Positions 1-6,432 of a DNA stretch of 64,000 bases are shown here, piece after piece (positions within the stretch are counted from its first letter, which is position 1; each line of letters starts with the position of its first letter). The position numbers were made by a program, and so were the translations under genes. Location: NCBI GenBank assembly GCA_963837365.1, contig CAWIMW010000007.1, positions 62,001 through 126,000 on the forward strand. The letters run 5' to 3'. Source of the stretch: CAWBXL01 sp963837365. GTDB lineage: Bacteria > Acidobacteriota > Terriglobia > Terriglobales > Acidobacteriaceae. A model generated the notes under the pieces. It searched no databases. It was not told where the DNA came from and saw only the letters and a list, made by a program, of their open reading frames with translations.

Positions 1-1365
1 TCAGCATCACTTGCGCGATGCGGGCCGGGGCGCGACCTTTCCTGTGTACATACTGGGATTGGCCATGAGTGCCGACCAGCTGCAACCTGATGCGCGGTCA
101 GTCCACCACCCATGCAGGCGACAGTATTCGGCCCGGAGCTGCTGCCAGCTGACGCCTGGAAGGCGGGAGATGTTTCCGATGTCGTGGACTATGCCGACGT
201 GGCCAAGAAGATTCCCCGACTTCAAAATCCCCAAACCGGGTGAACCAGGCGTGCTCTTCTTTCCGCCTGGACAACATGCAGCCGCGACACCGTCTCGATG
301 AAACCGTCAAAGAACGAGAGCTTCGCACGCGCCCTGGACCAGAGGCAATTTCTCGCGGAGGCCGTACACCTACAAGGAACAATCCACTCGAAGAAAGCCG
401 GAGGGTTCATGGTCAATGGGCAGGTGGTGGGTTTCTTTGCGCCCGATCCCCGGAAAGCCATTGCCACCAGAGCCCGTGGCCAAAGACCGGAGCAGCAACC
501 CGACTGCCCGCGCCTCTACGCCCGAGCCGCCACAACCTCCCGCACCGTCGGATTCTGGCTCCGGTGGCACGCAGATAGCCAAGGGGCCAGAAATCCGCCT
601 CTCAAACTGACGGCTGTCCCAAGAAAGGGGATGACTGCGCTGAGTTGCGTCGGCGTTGGGAGCAATTCGAGCAAGAAGCCACGGCAGCCCGCATCAAACC
701 CGGCTGGTTCCGACCAGGCGACGCAAGCAAAATGAAGCAGCCGCTCTTGATCAACAAGCAGCCAGCGACCGCGCCTATGCAGCCAAATTGCGCGAGCAGG
801 CCGCCGCCTACCGTGAGTTGGCTGCGAACAATCGGGATGACGCTGCGAAAGATCATGAGCGCGCCAAGCAGTGGCCGGCGGACCACGAGTATCACAAAGA
901 ATGGGAGGCCCAGGCTGCGAGCGACGAAGCCCGCGCCGCACAGCTTGACGCCGAAGCCCAGCGCCTGAGCGCGCAAGCCGACGCGGCAGACGCGCAAGCC
1001 GCGGCAGAAGAAAAGCAAGCAGATCAATTGAAGCAGGGTATCGATCCGGCGAAAGTCCAGGAAATCGAAGACAAGCAGAAAACCGCGGACGAAGCCAAGG
1101 CCGCCTATGACGCATGCGTCGAGCGGGTGGCCAAGGAATGTCCCGTGGAGCCGGGCAAATTTAGCATTTCTCTGGGGCTAAGCCTACAAGTGGTCACATC
1201 CCGACATCAATCTTGGAACCACCTACACCACCCCGGGCACAACCACCGGCATAACCGAAACTCCCGCTCCTCCCACTTCCGCGCCGCCGGAGCAGCCCTC
1301 CAGTACGCCTGAGCAACCAGCTTGCACCTACCGGATCCTGGACGGTTGGTTCTCTCCTTCGCAAG
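1..1365 (+). pseudogene. frame-broken 5' part of a large secreted protein
   Basis: No single frame is open through this stretch, yet protein-like sequence continues by jumping frames. Pieces I can follow: VFGPELLPADAWKAGDV (from about 123), PGEPGVLFFPPGQH (about 236), SFARALDQRQFLAEAV then FMVNGQVVGFFAPDP (about 317-450), a Pro/Ser-rich linker PEPPQPPAPSDSGSGG (about 520-570), CPKKGDDCAELRRRWEQFEQ (about 617-677), a long Ala/Glu/Lys coiled coil (about 740-1170), and a Thr/Pro-rich linker leading to LDGWFSPSQGVWQDDP (about 1185-1385). At least six frame changes are needed. The pieces run directly into the intact HELVH-containing frame that follows, so they were probably one gene of more than 1000 codons starting before the window. 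The breaks may be real decay or base-calling deletions; I cannot tell which. Confidence 0.5.
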
Positions 1366-3264
1366 GTGTATGGCAGGACGACCCGACGTTTGAAGACCGG
1401 CCTGGGAAACAGCTCACCCGCCTGGACTGCTCCGGATTTCGTCTCCTACGTCGCCGAGCTGCCCATGGTGAAAGGCCGCGACACGGTCGTTACCGGGGTT
1501 CACCACTACGTGCGCGGCGGCCAGCGCGTCGAGGTAAATGACCGGCAGACGATTGTGTTGAAGGGTGAGACCAATTGCAGCCAGTCTGACCAGGTCCGGT
1601 TCAAATTTACCGTGAGCGGCCCAGGGCAAAAAGAAACATTCCTGCTACCGGATATAGACCAGGTTAACCTGCACGGTAAAGCGCTACCACAGATGATGCC
1701 GTTCAAGGTTGATGCCTACGCGCTTACCGGATTTCCCCAGGACAACTCCTTCAAATTCAACGGAGCGGGACCGTATGCCATCCAGGCCGACGTGGTCAAG
1801 AAGATGGACGGCTCACCCACGGGCCTGCGGATGCGTGTGGCGGGAGATGTGGTGGAGACCATCGGGCCGGTGGTCCATTTCGTTCCGCTAGCAATTCGCG
1901 CGGATGCGCCCAATGTCTCGCTGGAAGACGTGGCCAGGCAATTCGCCGCAGACTCCGGGAAATTTATTCCCGACTTCTATCCGCTCGCTCCCGGACGCTT
2001 GCCGACGCAAGCCATGGCGCTGAAGGATTTCACGGACGCGAAGATTCCCGATGCCTGGCAGTGGGGGATCCATCACCGCAGAAACGTGCTGATTTCTGTG
2101 CTTCAGGACCGGCTAGGCGCTGACGCCTTTCTCACCGGAGCGGGACGCGTCGTAGGCATTTTGAACAATAGTGACTATATCCTGGTCCAAGGCGAGGGCG
2201 CCGCGGGCGTGACCGTCGACCAACCAATTACGTTTGCGGAAAAAGGCATCACCCTCTCCTGGAAAGTGACCCTGGTCCCGCGAGGGGAGAAGGTGGACAC
2301 CGTAGCCCACGAGCTGGTCCACACCTTGCCGGACGGGTGGGCTGACGATGAAATGCAGGCGGAATGCGGCGTCAGCTACCACAATGAGCCCGGCAAGTGG
2401 GCCAATGGCATTCGTTTAGTGGTGGGCGGTACGCCAGGCGCGCGGCGCACCAAGGACAACTCCGCCGCCATCATGGGGCCGTCTCAAAGGAATCCCGAGG
2501 ACCTTACCCAACCTTTCACTGGCTCCGGAACCAGCCAACAGATGATGGCGAATCCGGATACCCACAAGCAAGAACTAACCCCTTCCACGGAACAGTGGAT
2601 TACGCAGTGCACCTACGGCCACCTGGCCAATGTGCTGCAACATCCGCCCGACCCGCCTATGCTCCTGGTCCGCGGCTTCCTGGCCCGGGATGCGGGAAAG
2701 TACGACGCCTATTTGAATGCCTTCTACGACGTCATGGGCCACGAAGACCTCCCCCAGGATTTCATGGGTGACTTCGCCATCGTGCTGAAAAACGCCGCAG
2801 GAACCAAGCTGGCAACTTACAAGTTTGCGCCCAATTGGAAAATACCAGGGCAGGTCCTGACTCGTGACCTGACCGCGTTTCACTATCGCGTGCCCCTACT
2901 GCCGGGCCTGGCGTGGATTGAACTGACCGGACCCGACGGTGTGCTGGCCTCCCGCAAGGTCAGCGCGGAGGCGCCGCGCGTACGCGTCATTATTCCTTCC
3001 AGTACGGAACCGGCAACGCCGCGTGATGGACGCGTTCTGATCACATTTACGGGACGAAGTGCCGAACTAGGGAAAGAAGTTGTGTACACCGTGCTGTACT
3101 CGGGGGACGCAGGATCGAGTTGGGACGAGCGCGTATTTGAAACCAAAGAAACCACGGTCCCGATCCAGTTGTCCACCGAAAGCAAGCAGCACGCAGTCAA
3201 AGTGATCGCCACCGATGGATCGAGAAGCGCAGAGGCGGTAGTGAATTTCCCGATGCCGGAGTGA
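1366..3264 (+). CDS. putative metallopeptidase-like protein (HELVH motif), C-terminal part of a larger protein
   Basis: The 632-residue frame has no signal peptide. Its first codon is unlikely to be the true start, because related coding sequence continues upstream in other frames. Around residue 315 it has AHELVH followed by TLPDGWADDEM, an HExxH zinc-peptidase signature; I could not identify a third zinc ligand with confidence. The N-terminal third is beta-rich and looks like an extracellular binding domain. The C-terminal 200 residues contain an Ig-like segment (GRVLITFTGRSAELGKEVVYTVLYSGDAGSSW read in pieces), resembling accessory domains of secreted proteases. The next two genes on the other strand are a protealysin and its inhibitor, so this is a protease-rich neighbourhood. 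Peptidase activity is inferred from one motif. Confidence 0.5.
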   Translation: MYGRTTRRLKTGLGNSSPAWTAPDFVSYVAELPMVKGRDTVVTGVHHYVRGGQRVEVNDRQTIVLKGETNCSQSDQVRFKFTVSGPGQKETFLLPDIDQVNLHGKALPQMMPFKVDAYALTGFPQDNSFKFNGAGPYAIQADVVKKMDGSPTGLRMRVAGDVVETIGPVVHFVPLAIRADAPNVSLEDVARQFAADSGKFIPDFYPLAPGRLPTQAMALKDFTDAKIPDAWQWGIHHRRNVLISVLQDRLGADAFLTGAGRVVGILNNSDYILVQGEGAAGVTVDQPITFAEKGITLSWKVTLVPRGEKVDTVAHELVHTLPDGWADDEMQAECGVSYHNEPGKWANGIRLVVGGTPGARRTKDNSAAIMGPSQRNPEDLTQPFTGSGTSQQMMANPDTHKQELTPSTEQWITQCTYGHLANVLQHPPDPPMLLVRGFLARDAGKYDAYLNAFYDVMGHEDLPQDFMGDFAIVLKNAAGTKLATYKFAPNWKIPGQVLTRDLTAFHYRVPLLPGLAWIELTGPDGVLASRKVSAEAPRVRVIIPSSTEPATPRDGRVLITFTGRSAELGKEVVYTVLYSGDAGSSWDERVFETKETTVPIQLSTESKQHAVKVIATDGSRSAEAVVNFPMPE

Positions 3265-3349
3265 TACGCCGGAAAAAAGAATTAGCTGGGTGCCCAAGGT
3301 CTCGCCGACTCTGCGAGACCTTGGACCCGACCACAAAAAGTAAGCGTCC

Positions 3350-3673
3350 CTATCCCTTGTTCTTCCTGGCCGCCATCAAATTCCGCTGGGCCTCAGTGAG
3401 CCACTGAACCAGCGGCTGCAAATACTCTGGAGCTGAACCCTGCTCAAACTCCACGCAGTGCTTTTGTGCGCCGTCATCCACGGAAATCGAGTATTGAAAA
3501 CGATCAGCGCCAGGTTTCTCAGGCGTAATGGCCGCCGGCAGCTCAAAGAACCGGGCGTCCGAAACCAGCCGCGTTAACTCAGCTGTCTGGTCCGCAGGCA
3601 TCTCCGCGGAATCGAAATCGCTCCCCAGCGTAATTCCGGCAAACCCGCCGCTCCGTTCAAATCGGACCCGCAT
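3350..3673 (-). CDS. emfourin-like protein inhibitor of M4 metallopeptidase
   Basis: This 107-residue cytoplasmic-type protein begins MRVRFERSGGFAGITLGSD, the N-terminal R-x-GG-x-x-G pattern I associate with the emfourin (M4in) family. Known members are small inhibitors of protealysin-like peptidases and are encoded just downstream of the protease. That arrangement is present here: it follows the M4 peptidase gene on the same strand with an 88-base gap. No signal peptide is visible, consistent with inhibition of an enzyme kept inside the cell. The likely role is to hold the neighbouring enzyme in check before release. The assignment rests on sequence pattern, size and gene order together. Confidence 0.8.
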   Translation of the reverse strand: MRVRFERSGGFAGITLGSDFDSAEMPADQTAELTRLVSDARFFELPAAITPEKPGADRFQYSISVDDGAQKHCVEFEQGSAPEYLQPLVQWLTEAQRNLMAARKNKG

Positions 3674-3761
3674 GTCTCCTCAACTCTTAAATTCTATGAC
3701 GAAACAAAGGGCGTGCCGCAGAAATTAACTCTACGTACACACCCAAAATAATCGCCAGACT

Positions 3762-4844
3762 CTAGGCGACATCCCGCTTTTTGACAGCACTTACCGCAGC
3801 ATTTGCCGCAAATGCGTTGACTCTGATCCCCACGCCATCCCAACCATTCTGCACCGCTTTCTGTTCGTCGCTACCCTGGCCGAACAGTTCGCCAGCCACA
3901 GAAAACGTTGCATCCGCCGCTGCCTGGAAATCCGAGCTGGGCTGCAACCTCTGGGTAAGTACGACATACCAAATCCTGCCTGCCCGTTCCCACGCATATC
4001 CGCCGAGCTGCGTGGCCACCAGATAGAACGCATGATTCGGAATGCCCGAGTTGATGTGTACCCCACCTTGATCGCGCGTGGTCTTAACGAAGTGCGCCAT
4101 ATCAGCCGGCTGAGGGTCCTTGCCAATCTGGGGATCGTCATAGGCCGTTCCAGGCGCTTTCATCGAGCGCAGGGCATCGCCTTGAACGGATGGCAGAAAC
4201 AACCCTTTGCCGATCAGCCAATCGGCCTGGTCGGCAGTTTGGCCCTCATTCATTTGCCGGACCAGCGAACCAAATACGTCTGACATGGATTCATTCAACG
4301 CGCCGGGCTGTCCCTGATAGATCAAGGCAGCGGTAGATGCTGTGACTCCGTGGGTGAGCTCATGCCCCACTACATCCAGACACTTTGTGAAACGGTCAAA
4401 AATGGTCTTGTCGCCATCGCCATAAACCATCTGTTGCCCGTCCCAAAAGGCGTTGTCGTAGTCCTGGTCGTAGTGCACGCTGGAGTCGAGGCGCATGCCC
4501 TGATCATCAATGGAATTACGGTTGTAGGCTTTCTGATAGAAGTCGTACGTGGCGCCGGAAAAATCGTAAGCTTCGTTGACCGCAATGTCGCCGGTCGGGC
4601 CGTCTCCCTCGCCGCGCACCAGCTTGCCCGGCAACGTGGTCTGGTTCTGAGCATCGTAGATGGTGCGCCGCTCTACCCCGGTGCTCAAAGCGGCGGCAAA
4701 TTGACCAAGCACTTCCCGGCGTCCACGCAATCTTTCCGTAATCGCCAAGGTGTGTAAGGCTCTCTCCCGGTATTGATCGTGTTCCGCCAAGCGGCGCAGA
4801 ATATGGTCAGGCAAAATACAACAAACTGGTGAATGATGTGACAT
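3762..4844 (-). CDS. protealysin-like M4 family metallopeptidase
   Basis: A 360-residue thermolysin-family zinc peptidase. The start has the short protealysin-type propeptide, with a Cys-containing CCILPDHILRRLAEHD motif near residues 8-23, rather than a long FTP-type pro-region. The catalytic core shows VVGHELTHGVT (HExxH zinc ligands and catalytic Glu) and, about 20 residues on, GALNESMSDVFG, which supplies the third ligand Glu. VHINSGIPNHAFYL is the conserved substrate-site His region. There is no Sec signal peptide, as in protealysins. The start is supported by AAGGAG nine bases upstream of the ATG. An emfourin-type inhibitor gene follows, giving the typical two-gene protease-inhibitor operon. 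Confidence 0.92.
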   Translation of the reverse strand: MSHHSPVCCILPDHILRRLAEHDQYRERALHTLAITERLRGRREVLGQFAAALSTGVERRTIYDAQNQTTLPGKLVRGEGDGPTGDIAVNEAYDFSGATYDFYQKAYNRNSIDDQGMRLDSSVHYDQDYDNAFWDGQQMVYGDGDKTIFDRFTKCLDVVGHELTHGVTASTAALIYQGQPGALNESMSDVFGSLVRQMNEGQTADQADWLIGKGLFLPSVQGDALRSMKAPGTAYDDPQIGKDPQPADMAHFVKTTRDQGGVHINSGIPNHAFYLVATQLGGYAWERAGRIWYVVLTQRLQPSSDFQAAADATFSVAGELFGQGSDEQKAVQNGWDGVGIRVNAFAANAAVSAVKKRDVA

Positions 4845-5241
4845 GCAAACTTCTCCTTATCACGGGCGCATAGGCCCAGGTTGCCGTCCTGAGGTTCCAG
4901 CCGAGGAGAGGGCCGCAGCAGCTGCGAGCACGCTCCGGCAAATATCAGTTGAATTTTATTCGCGTAAACCGGGGGTAAACGGGACCACCAGTACACCTGC
5001 AAGGGGGGCCGAAAACTGGTAACTGGACACTGTCCCAAAAACAAGCCCAGCATACTCCGAAGGCCGTGTTTTGACTATGGAGCCGGAGAAATAAATTGCA
5101 TAAAGTCCAGTATTGAGACACCACGTGTGGAGCCGGGGCTTGCCCCGTCAGTCAAGGATTTGTGAGGTGAAATAATGTGGGACAGCCGCCCTCGGGAGCC
5201 TGCCCTAAGCGCAGTCGAAGGGTCAGCGAGCGGAGCGAGCC
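4845..5241. other. gene-free stretch upstream of the protealysin gene
   Basis: I see no convincing gene in these 397 bases. Next to the protease gene lies its ribosome binding site (AAGGAG on the minus strand). Further out are short repeats of low complexity, such as two spaced copies of GTAAAC with G-runs near 4963-4980 and ACTGGTAACTGGACACTGTCC near 5013-5036. Close to 5190-5235 is GCAGTCGAAGGG followed by AGCGAGCGGAGCGAGC, resembling dispersed intergenic repeats seen elsewhere in this window. Confidence 0.4.
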
Positions 5242-5682
5242 TTAGAAATCCGGCAACGCGCCAGGCTCTTGCAAGAACGGATTCACCACAACCACACCAT
5301 CCAAATCTTGCCCAGCCTGCAAATCCTCAGTCAGCAGATATCGACATCCAGCCGCCTTTGCCGCGGCAACAATCAGCGAATCCCAAAACGAAAGCTGATA
5401 GCGTTCCTGAATTTTCCAGGCCCGCTCCAGGACCGCAGCGTCCAATACAACCGGCTGCCAAGCCAGCAAGTCGCGCACTTCAGCGCGAGCATCATCACGC
5501 GAGGCGGGCCACTTCTGCGTGACCTTCACAAGAAATTCGTGCAACACCTGAAAGCTGACGCGACCACGCCGGCTCTTCCACAACTCCGCCCGCCAAAGCC
5601 GCGCCGCATTTTGTTTCTTGGGATCGGCTTGATCTACCGCATAGATGAAGACGTTGGTGTCAACGAATACGGGAGCGCTCAC
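5242..5682 (-). CDS. type II toxin, PIN-domain ribonuclease (VapC-like)
   Basis: The 146-residue product is a complete PIN domain. It begins MSAPVFVDTNVFIYAVDQ, giving the first acidic residue of the active site (D8) with the usual N two positions later. It continues with a central Glu in FQVLHEFLVKV and the C-terminal acidic cluster in LSFWDSLIVAAAKAAG plus LLTEDLQ. Such enzymes are Mg-dependent RNases that stop translation when unopposed. The gene overlaps the upstream antitoxin by four bases (ATGA), as is usual in toxin-antitoxin operons. All key acidic residues are present, so the toxin looks functional. The cleaved RNA target cannot be predicted from sequence. Confidence 0.88.
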   Translation of the reverse strand: MSAPVFVDTNVFIYAVDQADPKKQNAARLWRAELWKSRRGRVSFQVLHEFLVKVTQKWPASRDDARAEVRDLLAWQPVVLDAAVLERAWKIQERYQLSFWDSLIVAAAKAAGCRYLLTEDLQAGQDLDGVVVVNPFLQEPGALPDF

Positions 5683-5915
5683 CGTTCATGCGCCTCCTCG
5701 CGCGAGAGGTAGCGCCCATCGCTCTGCAAAAAAGGTTCACGAGCCAACGCCCGCCGCATGGCTCCCTCATAACCATCTTTTTCCTGCATGCGCTCTTTCA
5801 GGATAGAAGCCAGCAAGCGGGAGACGCTAGTGTCCTTGCGCGCAGCTTCAATGCGGGCCCACTTGGCCACGTTTTCTTCGAGGGTGATGGTGACATTGCG
5901 GAGCTTGGTTTTCAT
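5679..5915 (-). CDS. antitoxin of PIN-domain toxin, ribbon-helix-helix type
   Basis: A 78-residue protein starting MKTKLRNVTITLEENVAKWARIEA, a typical ribbon-helix-helix N-terminus: a short beta strand followed by two helices. The charged tail (SDGRYLSREEAHER) probably wraps the toxin. I chose the ATG at 5915; a GTG seven codons upstream (5936) is possible, but the conserved strand begins just after the ATG. It overlaps the toxin gene by four bases. An inverted repeat about 30 bases upstream is a good candidate for its own operator, as these antitoxins repress their operons. Confidence 0.82.
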   Translation of the reverse strand: MKTKLRNVTITLEENVAKWARIEAARKDTSVSRLLASILKERMQEKDGYEGAMRRALAREPFLQSDGRYLSREEAHER

Positions 5916-5944
5916 GACACGGATATAGTGTAACACGAATTAAG

Positions 5945-5963
5945 TGCCATATAAATAATGGCA
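5945..5963. promoter_or_regulatory. inverted repeat, candidate operator of the PIN toxin-antitoxin operon
   Basis: TGCCAT and ATGGCA are perfect inverted arms separated by the AT-only spacer ATAAATA. The site lies about 30 bases upstream of the antitoxin start, where RHH antitoxins usually bind. Function is inferred from symmetry and position. Confidence 0.45.
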
Positions 5964-6050
5964 AATAAACAGCCTTAACAAGCCATAATCTTATAAACTC
6001 GAACGGATATTTTGATTGTGATGCGTATCAGGGAGCAATCCCGCTCGCTC

Positions 6051-6069
6051 GACGGGCGAGGCGCCCGTC
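6051..6069. repeat. dispersed palindromic repeat (GACGGGCG/CGCCCGTC)
   Basis: Perfect 8-bp arms around AGG. It is related to the palindromes at 6410-6432 and 16151-16169, all with the core G-rich arm, GAGG, C-rich arm. It lies beyond the terminator of the tRNA-like gene. Confidence 0.5.
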
Positions 6070-6083
6070 CCCAAATTTCAAAC

Positions 6084-6119
6084 CTCAAAAACACGAAAGC
6101 CCCGGCAACCAACCGGGGC
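6084..6119 (-). terminator. Rho-independent terminator of the tRNA-like transcript
   Basis: On the minus strand, GCCCCGG and CCGGGGC form a perfect 7-bp stem around TTGGTTG. The stem is followed by TTTCGTGTTTTT. It lies about 87 bases beyond the tRNA 3' end, so the primary transcript should include the spacer with the antisense copy at 6125-6145. Confidence 0.75.
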
Positions 6120-6124
6120 GTGGA

Positions 6125-6145
6125 ACTGAACGCCGTCTGCGAAAC
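6125..6145 (+). repeat. antisense copy of the tRNA anticodon arm, 3' flank
   Basis: The plus strand reads ACTGAACGCCGTCTGCGAAAC, from 6125 to 6145 (21 bases). Compared with bases 6274-6254 of the tRNA read on the minus strand, 19 of 21 are identical. Both differences are transitions that still allow G-U pairing between the minus-strand transcript and the tRNA. The RNA made from the minus strand therefore carries a segment complementary to the tRNA anticodon arm, including the anticodon, just before the terminator hairpin. Confidence 0.7.
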
Positions 6146-6205
6146 ACTTTTAGGATAACGCGGCCAATGGCGAAGTCAAGCGCTTTGATTTTTATCGATT
6201 GCCTT

Positions 6206-6294
6206 CGGAGGGCGAGGGAGTCGAACCCTAGTGGCTGGTTAGGCCACTCGACCGTTTCGCAAACGGCGTCCAGTACCCACTGGAAACACCCTCC
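6206..6294 (-). tRNA. allo-tRNA with 8/4 acceptor/T-stem fold, long variable arm, anticodon GCG
   Basis: Read on the minus strand, the 89-nt gene folds as follows. An 8-bp acceptor stem (GGAGGGTG with CGCCCTCC, one G-U pair). Linker TT. A 5-bp D-stem (TCCAG/CTGGA) with loop TGGGTA. A 5-bp anticodon stem (GCCGT/ACGGT) with loop TTGCGAA. A long variable arm with perfect stem AGTGGC/GCCACT. A T-stem of only 4 bp (AGGG/CCCT) with loop TTCGACT. Discriminator G, and no encoded CCA. The anticodon, at 6260-6258, is GCG, which would read the arginine codon CGC, while the long variable arm and G73 are serine-tRNA features. tRNAs with 8/4 or 9/3 branches were described in Acidobacteria as possible missense suppressors or regulatory RNAs (Mukai and colleagues, 2017). 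A standard 7/5 class II fold would mispair the outer T-stem. Confidence 0.8.
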
Positions 6295-6314
6295 AAACGC
6301 CTGTCTGCGAAACA
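6295..6314 (+). repeat. antisense copy of the tRNA anticodon arm, 5' flank
   Basis: The plus strand holds AACGCCTGTCTGCGAAAC (6296-6313), directly touching the tRNA 5' end. It matches the tRNA anticodon arm (minus strand) except for one inserted base and two transitions. It is also a near-perfect direct repeat of the copy at 6128-6145. A transcript starting upstream would carry a leader able to pair with the anticodon arm. A possible -10 (TAGAAT, minus strand, 6321-6316) lies so close that a start there would cut this leader short. Confidence 0.6.
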
Positions 6315-6348
6315 AATTCTATGAGTGTGAATTGGCGAATCACTCAAT

Positions 6349-6381
6349 CTCAAGAAAATAAATCGGGACTTCGTTCCGATT
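6349..6381 (-). terminator. Rho-independent terminator of clpB
   Basis: On the minus strand AATCGGAAC and GTCCCGATT form a 9-bp stem (one G-U pair) with loop GAA, followed by TATTTTCTT. It lies about 50 bases after the clpB stop codon and separates clpB from the tRNA gene. Confidence 0.65.
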
Positions 6382-6409
6382 CGGGAAACCCCACTCGCTT
6401 TCGCTCGCT

Positions 6410-6432
6410 GGCGGACGAGGGCGTCCGCCCTA
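6410..6432. repeat. dispersed palindromic repeat spanning the clpB stop codon
   Basis: GGCGGACG and CGTCCGCC are perfect 8-bp arms around AGGG. The repeat continues as CTACAC, and the clpB stop codon (TAG on the minus strand, 6432-6430) is part of it. A closely similar element ends the DoxX-like gene at 16151-16169. Confidence 0.55.

Noticed and set aside
6206..6294. Ordinary tRNA-Ser with 7-bp acceptor and 5-bp T-stem
   Set aside because: A 7/5 fold leaves a T-C mismatch at the outer T-stem pair, while the 8/4 fold pairs every position. The anticodon loop also fits GCG and no serine anticodon.
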